Source: an uncultured Mediterraneibacter sp. (GTDB lineage Bacteria > Bacillota > Clostridia > Lachnospirales > Lachnospiraceae). Taken from it: a stretch of 44,696 bases of DNA. Positions 24,578-33,418 of this stretch are shown here, piece after piece. A program made the position numbers and the translations under genes. The stretch covers positions 1-44,696 of the forward strand of contig CALWTQ010000026.1 in NCBI GenBank assembly GCA_944384505.1. Reading direction: 5' to 3'. Below the pieces are notes generated by a model. That model was given only the letters and a program-made list of their open reading frames with translations. It was not told where the DNA came from and did no database searches. How positions within the stretch are numbered: the first letter of the stretch is position 1; each line of letters starts with the position of its first letter.

Positions 24578-25304
24578 AACGTTCGAAAACAGGGGATTCT
24601 GAGACGTATTCTGCGGGGATGGAGGATGGCTCCGGGCTTCGCTACAGGGGATAAGAGAAACTAAGAAGTTCCGGCTGCGGATTAAATGCAAGGACAGGAG
24701 GGAAGCAACTCGCTTACGCTCAGACAATCTCCCCTCCTGCCCTAACATCCGCAGCCGCAACTTCAAGTTTCGCTAATCCCCTTCCGAAGGCGCCCGTCGC
24801 CATCCTCCAACCCCGCAGAATTTTTCTCGAAATGGGGCTGTTTTCTGGGCTTTTTAAGACGGAAGTCAGTGAATATATAGCTGTGAGAAGAAGCAGGCGC
24901 GGCCGGGAAGCTTTCGCAGAGGAAAGCGCTCAAGCCGCGCCAGTTGTACGTTTCAGCCTGTTTAGGGCAATAACTCTTCCGCCTGGAAATGCGCAGGAAG
25001 CGGAGCGGGTGGTTTGAGTATACTTTCTGGGGAAGGGGGCAGCCGGGAGATGTGACTTTGGAGGAATCCGCTGAAAATCTTGAAGGGCGGAGAGATGTTG
25101 TTAAGCGGCGCGCTGGGATTGTCTGAGCGCAGCGAGTTGCCCGGAGCGCCGCTTTGCCCTTAAACATCTCTTCGGCCTGCTAGATTTTCCGGATTCTGGA
25201 ACGGAACATCTCCCGGCTGTCCCCTTTCACAGAATACGTATCGCAAACCATCCGCTCCGCTTCCGGACGTGAGTCACAGGAAATGTTAGTGCACTTTATA
25301 GCTG
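24578..25304 (+). repeat. Large structured intergenic element, copy 2 (complete)
   Basis: This is the only full copy, about 727 nt. It starts at AACGTTCGAAAAC, shared with copy 3, and ends at ATAGCTG, shared with copy 1. Its helices correspond to those of copy 1 but many bases differ in matched pairs: 24613-24630 with 24799-24816, 24673-24682 with 24747-24756, 24695-24702 with 24732-24739, and 25091-25099 with 25163-25171. GGAAGCGGAGCGG.. at about 24993 pairs with ..CCGCTCCGCTTCC at about 25265. CGTATTCTG (24605-24613) is complementary to CAGAATACG (25230-25238) and may close the whole element. Open frames across it have no ribosome sites and shift between copies. Confidence 0.88.
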
Positions 25305-25397
25305 AACCGCTCTATTGGAAGCAGGAAAAACGAGAGCAGACCATTGCGGAAAAACTATTCTTGATGATATAATGCTGGCATGTGAAAGGAGATGCCC

Positions 25398-26396
25398 ATG
25401 GGAATTACGATTAGAGAATTGGCGGAAATCAGCGGATATTCAAGCTCCACTATTTGCCGCGTTATTAATAACAGCGGCGGCGTGAAAAAGGAAACCAGGG
25501 AAGCTATTGAAAGGCTGCTGGACGAATACCAGTACCGGACAAATGTAATGGATCTTCGCAGGACAGCGGCCAACTGCCATAAGGTGCTTGTTATTGTGGG
25601 AAATCTGGGAAACGGCTTCTATATGGAGCAGGTGAAATGCATCAGTCAGATTCTGAGGGAGAATGGTTATGATGTAATAATTGCAACTTCCCAGGAAGAT
25701 GAAAAAATTGAGAAAAATCTTGTACAGATGGCAAAAAAGGAATCTTACGCAGGTGTTATTTTTACGGATATAAGCGCCGGCTCAGGGCAGGATATGCCGG
25801 ATGAAAAGGACCTCCCGTTTGTCTGCCTGAACCGGAATGTACCGCTTGCGCCCCTTGATTCAGTAATTACTGACAACTACCAGGGAGGATACCTGGCGAC
25901 ACAGTATTTGATTGACCGCGGGCACAGAAAGATCCTGTTCCTGGCCGGAAAGATTTATTCTTATTCTATGCGGGAGAGGGAGAGAGGATTCCGGGAGGCA
26001 ATGTTCAGGAGCCTCCTTCCGATTACTTCCCACAACGTTTACCATGGCAATCTGGACATAAAGAGCGGGTATGCGTTTGGCGAAATGCTCATAAAGAAAT
26101 ATCCGGACTGTACCGCCGTATTTACAGGGAATGATATGATGGGAATAGGATTTTTTGAGGCGATGCGAGACTATGGCGTCCGTGTGCCGAAGGACATTAG
26201 CCTGATCTGCTATGATCACTCACCGATTGCCGAATCACTTGGTTTTACATCCGTTGGTGTAAGTACATGGAAGATGGCGGAGAAAGCAGTAGACATTCTG
26301 ACAGACAGAATTCATGGAAATGTGGATGGAGTACAGGATGTTCTCCTTCGTCCCGGCATAGAAGAGGGACGGACAGTACAGGACGTAAAGGAATAA
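25398..26396 (+). CDS. LacI-family transcriptional regulator
   Basis: The 332-residue protein begins with a LacI helix-turn-helix (MGITIRELAEISGYSSSTICRVINNSGGVKKETREAIERLL), then a periplasmic-binding-like sensor domain (VLVIVGNLGNGFYMEQV, LPFVCLNRN, AVFTGNDMMGIGFFEAMRDYGVRVPKDISLICYD). The start at 25398 is 6 nt after AAAGGAG; the ATG at 25392 touches the ribosome site and is less likely. It lies just upstream of the acyl-CoA operon in the same direction, separated by a terminator, so it is the obvious candidate to control that operon. The ligand is unknown. Confidence 0.9.
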   Translation: MGITIRELAEISGYSSSTICRVINNSGGVKKETREAIERLLDEYQYRTNVMDLRRTAANCHKVLVIVGNLGNGFYMEQVKCISQILRENGYDVIIATSQEDEKIEKNLVQMAKKESYAGVIFTDISAGSGQDMPDEKDLPFVCLNRNVPLAPLDSVITDNYQGGYLATQYLIDRGHRKILFLAGKIYSYSMRERERGFREAMFRSLLPITSHNVYHGNLDIKSGYAFGEMLIKKYPDCTAVFTGNDMMGIGFFEAMRDYGVRVPKDISLICYDHSPIAESLGFTSVGVSTWKMAEKAVDILTDRIHGNVDGVQDVLLRPGIEEGRTVQDVKE

Positions 26397-26433
26397 AAGG
26401 AACGGTTCAGGTAAAATGATTCAAACAGAAAAT

Positions 26434-26466
26434 GCTTCTGGGCATAAGCTCGGAGGCGTTTTTTTT
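26434..26466 (+). terminator. Intrinsic terminator after the LacI gene
   Basis: GCTTCTG (26434-26440) pairs with CGGAGGC (26451-26457) with two G-T pairs, followed by a run of eight or more T. It separates the regulator from the acyl-CoA operon. Confidence 0.7.
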
Positions 26467-26540
26467 GTGCGAAAATGCCAAAAAAATGCGCCGGAATTTA
26501 TTCAAATCAGCTAAATCCAGTCCGAAAAATGAATAAAAAT

Positions 26541-26587
26541 TTTTCTAGAATGAAACATCAAATAATTTTTGATTTCATTTTAGAAAA
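26541..26587. promoter_or_regulatory. AT-rich 15-bp hairpin in the leader of the acyl-CoA operon
   Basis: TTTTCTAGAATGAAA (26541-26555) pairs with TTTCATTTTAGAAAA (26573-26587) with a single G-T pair, and five further pairs extend into the loop. No T-run follows, so it is not a standard terminator. It lies 155 nt before the CaiB-type gene and could be an operator for the LacI-type regulator or a leader RNA structure. The rest of 26467-26741 is A-rich, and I saw no well-spaced promoter in it. Confidence 0.5.
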
Positions 26588-26741
26588 TAATTTGCCAGAA
26601 TTAAATCTGGAAATCGTGCAGATGCTCCAAAAAACAAAAAATATTCCGGCAACTCTGCGAATGGAAGCGGAAAAACAAAAAATATATAATCAATATCAAG
26701 CAAAAACAAATCAGAAGAAAAGGAGATGGAGGTTACAGCTT

Positions 26742-27944
26742 ATGAACAAAAAACCATTAGACGGAGTGAGGATCTGCGATTTGACAAGATTTTTATCGGG
26801 TCCCTACTGCACACAGCTTCTTGCAGACATGGGAGCAGAAGTTATAAAGATTGAGAAGGGAAGGGGAGATGATACCAGATATTTTGGCCCCTGGCTCGGT
26901 GAGCGCAGCATTTACTTTAATATGCTGAACAGAAATAAGAAGAGTGTGGAAATTGATTACAGGAAACCGGAAGGAAAAGAGCTTCTTTATGACATTGTGA
27001 AAAAATGCGATGTGCTCGTTGAGAACTTCCGCCCGGGAACACTGGAAAAGATGGGCCTTGGAAAAGAGACGCTGGAAAAGATCAACCCGAGTATCATTGT
27101 TACCCATGTGAGCGGATTCGGACAGACCGGACCTTACAAGGACAGGGCGGCATTTGACTGTATCGCCCAGGCAATGTGCGGAATTATGAGTCTGACCGGT
27201 GAGGTGGGAGAGCCGCCGTCAATGATCGGTTCTGTATACCTGGACTATATGGGAGGAACTTTTGCGGCGCTGGCAACAGTCATTGCACTCTACGAGAGAC
27301 AGAAGAGCGGCATGGGCCAGGAGGCAGATATTGCCATGGTAGATGCGGGAGTATCTTACTCTTTGTTTACAACTCAGGCATACCGTGCCCTCGGCGAAGT
27401 GGTCGGACAGCTTGGAAACCGTGACCGCGCATTAAGCCCGGCGAACACTTTCAGGGGAAAAGACGGGAAATACGTGTATATCCATGCCGGATCAGACAAA
27501 CTCTTTGAGATCTTCTGCAAGAAGATCGGCAGGGAAGACCTGCTGGCAGAAGATAAGTTTAAATACAGCCCGCAGAGAATGGCAAATCCGGAAGAGATGG
27601 AGCGGGTCTGCCAGGAATGGGTCAATGACTACACGGCAGCTGAAGTAGAAGAGATTCTGACAGGCGTCGGCCTGCCCTGTTCGATTGTGGCGGATGTGGT
27701 CGATGTGGTCAATAACCCGCAGGTGCAGCACAGGGATATGCTTAAGACGATGGAGTACCCGGACGGCACGAAGATGCCGATCACCGGAATCCCGATCAAG
27801 CTGTCAAGGACGCCCGGTGAGATCTGCAGCCTTCCTCCGAAAGTCGGAGAGAATACAGCGGAGGTACTGTCAGGCCTTCTCGGGAAAAGCGCGGAGGAGA
27901 TTGCAGGCCTGAAAGGGGCGGAAGTGATAGGAGTGGCAGAATGA
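26742..27944 (+). CDS. CaiB/BaiF (family III) CoA-transferase
   Basis: From the ATG at 26742 (GGAGG 9 nt upstream) it is 400 residues, the family length; the frame stays open to 26475, but that part is A-rich, non-coding in character and has no ribosome site. Motifs: GVRICDLTRFLSGPYCTQLLADMGAEVIKIE, NRNKKSVEIDYRKPEGKELL and VENFRPGTLEKMGLG. These enzymes move CoA between carboxylic acids through an aspartyl-CoA intermediate (CaiB, BaiF, formyl-CoA transferase); racemases of 2-methylacyl-CoA share the fold. As first gene of the operon it probably activates the substrate or recovers CoA from the product. Confidence 0.9.
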   Translation: MNKKPLDGVRICDLTRFLSGPYCTQLLADMGAEVIKIEKGRGDDTRYFGPWLGERSIYFNMLNRNKKSVEIDYRKPEGKELLYDIVKKCDVLVENFRPGTLEKMGLGKETLEKINPSIIVTHVSGFGQTGPYKDRAAFDCIAQAMCGIMSLTGEVGEPPSMIGSVYLDYMGGTFAALATVIALYERQKSGMGQEADIAMVDAGVSYSLFTTQAYRALGEVVGQLGNRDRALSPANTFRGKDGKYVYIHAGSDKLFEIFCKKIGREDLLAEDKFKYSPQRMANPEEMERVCQEWVNDYTAAEVEEILTGVGLPCSIVADVVDVVNNPQVQHRDMLKTMEYPDGTKMPITGIPIKLSRTPGEICSLPPKVGENTAEVLSGLLGKSAEEIAGLKGAEVIGVAE

Positions 27945-28342
27945 AAGACAGATACATACTTCACCATATAGGAATCGTGATTCCGGATCCGGAGAGGGCA
28001 GAGCGGTTCTGCGAGAAGTTCGGATTTGAGATTGATTACCAGGAGTACGTGGAAGCTTACCAGGCGGACTGCATATTTTTAAAACACGCGGACAATGAGA
28101 CGCCCATTGAACTGGTCGTGCCAAAGGCAGGCGTGCTTCTGGACTACAACAAAGGGAAAGGCGGACTCCACCATATCGCGTTTGCCGTTGATGACGTGGA
28201 GGCTGTGAAAAAAGAATTTGAAGAAAAAGGAATGGAAATGCTGGAGGAAAAAAGTGTGCCTGGCGCAGGGGGGATACAGGTGAATTTCCTGAGACCGAGA
28301 TACGGAGAGGGAATCCTCACAGAGTATGTCCAGAAAACATGA
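27941..28342 (+). CDS. VOC-family protein, methylmalonyl-CoA epimerase-like
   Basis: A 133-residue single-domain glyoxalase-fold protein. Two beta-alpha-beta units carry likely metal ligands: LHHIGIVIPDPERAERF, IELVVP, LHHIAFAVDDVEAVKKEFEEKG and ILTEYVQ. This is the layout of methylmalonyl-CoA epimerase, although no mutase is nearby. In this operon it could epimerise the alpha carbon of an acyl-CoA. It overlaps the CoA-transferase by 4 nt (ATGA), so the two are coupled. It may equally be a lyase or isomerase of the VOC superfamily. Confidence 0.75.
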   Translation: MKDRYILHHIGIVIPDPERAERFCEKFGFEIDYQEYVEAYQADCIFLKHADNETPIELVVPKAGVLLDYNKGKGGLHHIAFAVDDVEAVKKEFEEKGMEMLEEKSVPGAGGIQVNFLRPRYGEGILTEYVQKT

Positions 28343-28359
28343 GAAAGGAGACAGAATAA

Positions 28360-29706
28360 ATGGAAGTTTTATCTGTGATAGGATTGATACTTGGGCTGGT
28401 TGTGCTGATTATTATGGCCTATAAAGGCTGTGGAATGATCCAGACATCCCTGGTGGCGGCACTGGTCGTCGTGGTCACAAACCGGATGGATTTATGGGAA
28501 GCGATAAATGTGCATTATGCAACTTTCATGAAAGACTATGCAGGGAGTTACTTTCTTTTGTTCTTCCTGGGAACATTGTTCGGCTCGCTGATGAGTGTCA
28601 GCGGAGCGGCGAAATCGATCGCATGTAAGATCGCGGACGTGATCGGAGCGAAACGTGCGCTCCTGGTGGTCTTGATCTTTACGGCGATTCTCTCCTACGG
28701 CGGAGTGAGCATGTTCGTTATCGTGTTTACGATCTGGCCCATCGCGCTTGTGCTCTTCAAAGAGGGAAATATTCCGAAGCGGCTCTTCACCTGTGTGCTT
28801 TTTGCAGGATGTGCGACCTTTACAATGGTCGGCCTTCCGGGAACGCCGCAGATTCAGAATATCATGCCCACCGAGGTACTTGGGACGACAGCTTATGCGG
28901 CTCCTTTAAATGGTGTGATCGTATCTGTGATCATCTTTATCCTCTGTGTGGTATGGCTTGAGTGGAACCGGGTTGTGCTTCAGAAACAGGGCATCGGGTT
29001 CGTGGCAGGCCCCAACGATGATTTAAGCCAGCTTGATATCAGCAACCGTGAAGGCCTGCCTCCGTTCTGGATGGCAATTCTTCCGATCGTGTTCGAGATC
29101 GCGTACATATTCGTCCTTCAGCAGGTGCTCCGTTCCAGCTGGGATACGAACTTTGTCGTGATCCAGGCAATGGTATTCAGCTGTCTGCTTGTTGTGATCC
29201 TGTTTGGCCAGAAAGCTCTTCAGGGGATCCGTCAGACCATCGATGATTCGGCCGACAAGAGTGTCCTCGCTTTGATGAACACAGCTATGGTAACAGGATT
29301 CGGCGGTGTAGTACAGGCATCAGAAGGATTCGCGGTAGTAAGGGACTGGGCGTTCAGCCTGGATCTGAATCCTCTGATTTCCGCTTCCATCGCAACCGGA
29401 ATTGTGGCGGCGGCGTGCGGTTCCTGTTCAGGAGGACTCTCCGTATTCCTGGCAGCGCTTGGACCGCAGTATGTGACCATGTGCAATCAGCAGGGAATTC
29501 CGCTGGAGATGCTCCACCGTTCCATCACATGGGCGGGGGCCGGTCTGGATTCCTTCCCGCACTCAGGCGGTATCGTAACTTCCTGGGTTTACACAGGAAT
29601 CACGCCGAAGGAGAGTTACAAGTATGTATTTATGACTAATATCGTGTTTACATGTCTTGGCTGTGTGCTGACAATTGCTCTGTATATGCTGTTCGGAATT
29701 GTATAA
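28360..29706 (+). CDS. GntP-family carboxylate permease (hydroxybutyrate-permease-like)
   Basis: This 448-residue membrane protein has about twelve helices. It resembles the GntP/ion-transporter group that includes gluconate and D-beta-hydroxybutyrate permeases, with GLPGTPQIQNIMPTEVLGT, ACGSCSGGLSVFLAALG and DSFPHSGGIVTSWVYTGITPKESYKYVF. It is likely the importer (or product exporter) for the acid handled by this operon. AAAGGAGA lies 9 nt before the ATG, 17 nt after the VOC gene. Its presence suggests that the substrate is a small soluble acid rather than a long fatty acid. Confidence 0.78.
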   Translation: MEVLSVIGLILGLVVLIIMAYKGCGMIQTSLVAALVVVVTNRMDLWEAINVHYATFMKDYAGSYFLLFFLGTLFGSLMSVSGAAKSIACKIADVIGAKRALLVVLIFTAILSYGGVSMFVIVFTIWPIALVLFKEGNIPKRLFTCVLFAGCATFTMVGLPGTPQIQNIMPTEVLGTTAYAAPLNGVIVSVIIFILCVVWLEWNRVVLQKQGIGFVAGPNDDLSQLDISNREGLPPFWMAILPIVFEIAYIFVLQQVLRSSWDTNFVVIQAMVFSCLLVVILFGQKALQGIRQTIDDSADKSVLALMNTAMVTGFGGVVQASEGFAVVRDWAFSLDLNPLISASIATGIVAAACGSCSGGLSVFLAALGPQYVTMCNQQGIPLEMLHRSITWAGAGLDSFPHSGGIVTSWVYTGITPKESYKYVFMTNIVFTCLGCVLTIALYMLFGIV

Positions 29707-29720
29707 CAGACAGGATGAAA

Positions 29721-29746
29721 GCGCCGGCGGCAGGTGGCGCCGGCGC
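29721..29746 (+). other. GC-rich intercistronic hairpin
   Basis: GCGCCGGC (29721-29728) and GCCGGCGC (29739-29746) form a perfect 8-bp stem between the permease and SDR genes. There is no T-run, so it is more likely an mRNA stability or processing element, or a weak pause site, than a terminator. Confidence 0.6.
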
Positions 29747-29812
29747 CGGATGAAAGAAATAAAATTATGAAAGAAATCAGTTTAGATTCAATGAATCAGG
29801 AGGGAAAGAAGA

Positions 29813-30562
29813 ATGGATAAGAGAAGCTTAAAAGGTAAAGTAGCAATTGTTACAGGATCGGGAAGAGGACTGGGCTATGGCATTGCGAAAAAGCTTGCGG
29901 AGGAAGGCGCAACGGTTATGATTTCCGATGTGAATGAGGAGAACGCGAAAAATGCGGTGGCGTCTTTAAAAGAGCTGGGAGCAGAGGCGGATTATATTCT
30001 CTGCGACGTGTCTAACTGGGAACAGGCTGACGCGCTTGTAAAAGGGACGATTGAGCGTTTCGGAAAGATCGACATCCTTGTAAACAATGCGGGAATCAAC
30101 CGTGACAGAACACTTAAGAAAATGACAAAAGAAGAGTGGGATTCTGTGATCGCGGTGAATCTCTCCGGTATGTTCTACACAATGAGCCCCACAGTGAAGC
30201 ACATGATAGAGAATCAGTACGGACGCATTATCAATATCTCATCTGCTTCCTATCTGAACGGGAATATAGGACAGTGCAACTACGCGGCTGCGAAAGCCGG
30301 CGTTATCGCGCTCACCCGTACAGCGGGCAAAGAGCTGGGCAAGTTTAAAATCACATGCAACGCTATCGTTCCGGGATTTATGAAGACGGAGATGACGGCC
30401 AATGTTCCGGATAAGGCGAAGGAGATCATGGTAGGGAAGATTTCCCTTGGCGAAATGGGAACGCCGGAGGATGTGGGAAATATGGTTGCATTCCTGGCGT
30501 CTGACGAGGCTTCCCACATGACGCAGGGCATCTACAACGTAGATGGAGGAATGATTTTATAA
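29813..30562 (+). CDS. SDR oxidoreductase, FabG/PhaB-like 3-oxoacyl reductase
   Basis: The 249-residue enzyme has the cofactor motif TGSGRGLGYG (14-23), NNAG (91-94) and the catalytic set S144, Y157, K161 in SSASYLNGNIGQCNYAAAKAG, all complete. It is closest in look to 3-oxoacyl-ACP/acetoacetyl-CoA reductases, giving or using the (R)-3-hydroxyacyl thioester. The operon has no classical (S)-specific 3-hydroxyacyl-CoA dehydrogenase, so this enzyme probably fills that step, matching the MaoC hydratase downstream. GGAGGGAAAG lies before the ATG. Confidence 0.88.
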   Translation: MDKRSLKGKVAIVTGSGRGLGYGIAKKLAEEGATVMISDVNEENAKNAVASLKELGAEADYILCDVSNWEQADALVKGTIERFGKIDILVNNAGINRDRTLKKMTKEEWDSVIAVNLSGMFYTMSPTVKHMIENQYGRIINISSASYLNGNIGQCNYAAAKAGVIALTRTAGKELGKFKITCNAIVPGFMKTEMTANVPDKAKEIMVGKISLGEMGTPEDVGNMVAFLASDEASHMTQGIYNVDGGMIL

Positions 30563-30596
30563 AAATTAAACAGTATCAGGCAGGAGGTTATGAAGA

Positions 30597-31790
30597 ATGA
30601 ATATATCAGATAAGGATCCGGTTGTAATTGTATCAGGCTGCCGCACAGCAGTGGGAAAAATGGGAGGTTCGCTGAAAGATTTTGAGGCGTCCGACCTTGG
30701 AGGAATCGTGATTAAAGAAGCAGTGAGCCGCGCCGGGATCAAACCGGAGCAGGTGGACGAGGTTGTATATGGCTGTGTAGGCCAGGCGGCGGAAAACGCG
30801 TTTGCGGCACGTCTTGCGGGTGTGAAGGCAGGGCTGCCCTATGAGACTACAGCCCTTACTGTAAACCGCCTCTGCTCGTCAGGACTCCAGGCGATCGTGA
30901 CAGCCGCGCATGAGATTGAGAACGGATACTGTGAGATCGCCGTGGCCGGAGGGTGCGAGAGTATGACCAACATTCCTTATTATCTGAGGAAAGCCCGCTA
31001 CGGATACCGCATGGGGCACGGGGAACTGGAAGACGGATTGATCACCGCGCTCTCTGATCCGTTTACAAGGAACCACATGGGAATTACCGCCGAGAATGTA
31101 GCGGAGAAATACCATATCACAAGAGAGCGGCAGGATGAAGTCGCCCTGATGAGCCAGCAGAGATGCTCCGCGGCCCAGAAAGAAGGAAAATTCAAAGACG
31201 AGATCGTGCCCATTGAGGTGAAGGTGAGCAAAAAAGAGACAAAGATCTTCGACGAAGATGAATTTGTGCGTCATGACAGCTCTATGGAGAAGCTGGCCAA
31301 ACTCCGTCCGGCATTCAAAGAAGACGGCACGGTTACGGCAGGAAACTCATCGGGAATCAACGACGGCGCTGCGGCAGTCGTTGTCATGAAGCTCTCAAAG
31401 GCACAGGAACTGGGGCTTAAGCCGATCGTGCGTCTCGCAGACGCGGCGGTAGCCGGCGTGGATCCTCAGTACATGGGAATCGGACCGGTTCCGGCTATGA
31501 AAAAGCTTCTGGGTAAGACAGGACTTACGCTTGATGACATCGGCCTTATCGAGCTGAACGAGGCGTTTGCCGCGCAGGCGGCGGCCTGCATCCAGGAGCT
31601 GGGCCTCAACGAGGACATTGTCAATGTAAACGGAAGCGGAATCTCAATGGGGCATCCCATCGGAGCGACCGGCTGTATTATCACAATTAAACTGATGAAC
31701 GAGATGATGAGAAGAAATGTACGCTACGGCGTGGCGACCCTCTGCATCGGAGGCGGACAGGGCCTGGCCGTGCTGTTTGAGAAATGCTAG
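30597..31790 (+). CDS. Acetyl-CoA acetyltransferase (thiolase)
   Basis: A 397-residue type II thiolase. The nucleophile is C93 in NRLCSSGLQAI. GHPIGATG carries the active-site His near the end, and LCIGGGQG carries the second Cys. The pattern is complete and the length normal. It cleaves 3-oxoacyl-CoA with CoA, or condenses two acyl-CoAs. GGAGG lies 9 nt upstream of the ATG. The family does not settle the chain length or the direction. Confidence 0.93.
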   Translation: MNISDKDPVVIVSGCRTAVGKMGGSLKDFEASDLGGIVIKEAVSRAGIKPEQVDEVVYGCVGQAAENAFAARLAGVKAGLPYETTALTVNRLCSSGLQAIVTAAHEIENGYCEIAVAGGCESMTNIPYYLRKARYGYRMGHGELEDGLITALSDPFTRNHMGITAENVAEKYHITRERQDEVALMSQQRCSAAQKEGKFKDEIVPIEVKVSKKETKIFDEDEFVRHDSSMEKLAKLRPAFKEDGTVTAGNSSGINDGAAAVVVMKLSKAQELGLKPIVRLADAAVAGVDPQYMGIGPVPAMKKLLGKTGLTLDDIGLIELNEAFAAQAAACIQELGLNEDIVNVNGSGISMGHPIGATGCIITIKLMNEMMRRNVRYGVATLCIGGGQGLAVLFEKC

Positions 31791-31810
31791 GAAGGGAGGG
31801 GCTGGCCTGA

Positions 31811-33400
31811 ATGAGAATACCTGAGTTTATAACGGCGAAAGAAGCCGCTGAAATGATTGAGAACGGCTCGACACTCAGCACCATAGGGATGACTATGATC
31901 TCCGCGAGCGAGTCAATCCTCAAAGCGATCGAGCAGCGGTTTCTCACCACCGGGGAACCGAACAACCTGACGTTATTCCACACATGCGGTCAGTCTGACC
32001 GTGTGAAAGGACTTGCGCATCTGGCTCATGAAGGCCTGCTTTTCCGCCTGATCGGCGGGCACTGGGGACTGTGCCCGCCCCTGATGAAGCTGATCAGCGA
32101 GAATGCGGTGGAGGCGTTTAACCTGCCCCAGGGCCAGATGGCGAATATGTTCCACAGCATGGCGCTCAGAGAGCCGGGGAAAATCAGCAAAATTGGACTG
32201 GGTACGTTCATTGACCCGCGCATTGAGGGCGGGAAGATGAACCAGCGCACGCGGGACGGCGGACACGAGGTGGTTGATATCGTCCGGATCGACGATGAAG
32301 AATATATCCGCTACAGGGAGGTTCCGATCGATACCCTGATTATCCGGGGAACCTGCGCGGATGAGATGGGGAATATTTCCACAGAGGAGGAGCCTATGCT
32401 TCTGGAGGTTCTTCCGGCGGTCATGGCAGCAAAGCGATTCGGCGGGAAAGTTATCTGCCAGGTGAAACGCATCGTGAAAAAAGGGTCGATCAGCCCGAAG
32501 ATGGTGACAGTGCCGGGGGTTCTTGTGGACGCGGTAGTCCTGTGTGACAACCCATATGAGGATCACAGACAGACGTCTTCCTGGTATTATGATCCGTCCT
32601 ACAGCGGCCAGGGATGGGCGCCGGAAGGGGGACAGAACCTGGTGCCGTTTTCTATCCGCAAGGCGATCGGGCGCAGGGCGTCCATGCTGCTGAAAGCCGG
32701 ATCTATCATAAATGTGGGAACCGGAATTCCCAATGATGTATTTGGCTCTATACTGGCGGAGGAAAATGTGTCGGATCAGATTACCATTACTGTGGAATCC
32801 GGAATTTACGGCGGGGTCCCGGCGGGAGGGATTGACTTTGGAATCTCCAGAAATGCGGCTGCGCTGATCCCCCATGACAGGCAGTTTGAGTATTACAACG
32901 GAAGCGGGATTGACTTTACCTTTATGGGAGCGGGGGAGATGGACGCGGAGGGGAATGTGAATGCGACCCGCATGGGCCCTGTGGCTTCGGGAGCGGGAGG
33001 TTTTATCGACATTACTTCCACGGCAAAGAATGTTGTGTTCTGTTCCACATTTACAGGCAAAGGGCTGCAGACAGAGTTTGGCGATGGCGGCCTTAAGATT
33101 GTGCAGGAGGGATCGATCCGCAAGATGGTGAAAAAGGTTCAGCAGATCTCTTATAATGGAAAGCTTGCGGCACAGAGAGGACAGAACATGTATTTTGTGA
33201 CTGAGAGAGCGGTATTCAGGCTGACGGAGAACGGGCCGGAGCTGATTGAGATCGCAAAGGGAATTGATCTGGAGCGGGATGTGCTTTCTCAGATGGACTT
33301 TAAGCCGCTGATCGCCTCTGATCTCGGGGAAACTCCGGTCAACATTTACGGGGAGGAACCTTTCGGACTTGCCGGGATTATTGAAAGAAACAGCAGATAA
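31811..33400 (+). CDS. Family I CoA-transferase (propionate/acetate CoA-transferase, YdiF-like)
   Basis: The 529-residue single-chain enzyme fuses the alpha and beta parts of 3-oxoacid CoA-transferases. The catalytic Glu is probably E329 in TVESGIYGGVPAGGIDFG, preceded by GSIINVGTGIPNDVF. Such enzymes move CoA between acetate, propionate, butyrate or 3-oxoacids and acetyl-CoA. GGGAGG lies upstream of the ATG at 31811. With the CaiB-type enzyme and the ligase, the operon has three separate routes for acyl-CoA activation, which suggests that different acids enter and leave the pathway. Confidence 0.9.
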   Translation: MRIPEFITAKEAAEMIENGSTLSTIGMTMISASESILKAIEQRFLTTGEPNNLTLFHTCGQSDRVKGLAHLAHEGLLFRLIGGHWGLCPPLMKLISENAVEAFNLPQGQMANMFHSMALREPGKISKIGLGTFIDPRIEGGKMNQRTRDGGHEVVDIVRIDDEEYIRYREVPIDTLIIRGTCADEMGNISTEEEPMLLEVLPAVMAAKRFGGKVICQVKRIVKKGSISPKMVTVPGVLVDAVVLCDNPYEDHRQTSSWYYDPSYSGQGWAPEGGQNLVPFSIRKAIGRRASMLLKAGSIINVGTGIPNDVFGSILAEENVSDQITITVESGIYGGVPAGGIDFGISRNAAALIPHDRQFEYYNGSGIDFTFMGAGEMDAEGNVNATRMGPVASGAGGFIDITSTAKNVVFCSTFTGKGLQTEFGDGGLKIVQEGSIRKMVKKVQQISYNGKLAAQRGQNMYFVTERAVFRLTENGPELIEIAKGIDLERDVLSQMDFKPLIASDLGETPVNIYGEEPFGLAGIIERNSR

Positions 33401-33418
33401 GATTCAGGGGGTGGAAAA

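Noticed and set aside
26475-26741. Longer N-terminus (89 extra residues) for the CaiB-type CoA-transferase
   Set aside because: The extra part is A-rich, contains the leader hairpin, and would make the protein longer than its family; GGAGG is properly placed at 26728.
27941-28342. VOC gene as proof of a methylmalonyl-CoA pathway
   Set aside because: No methylmalonyl-CoA mutase or decarboxylase is present, so the epimerase-like call is kept general.
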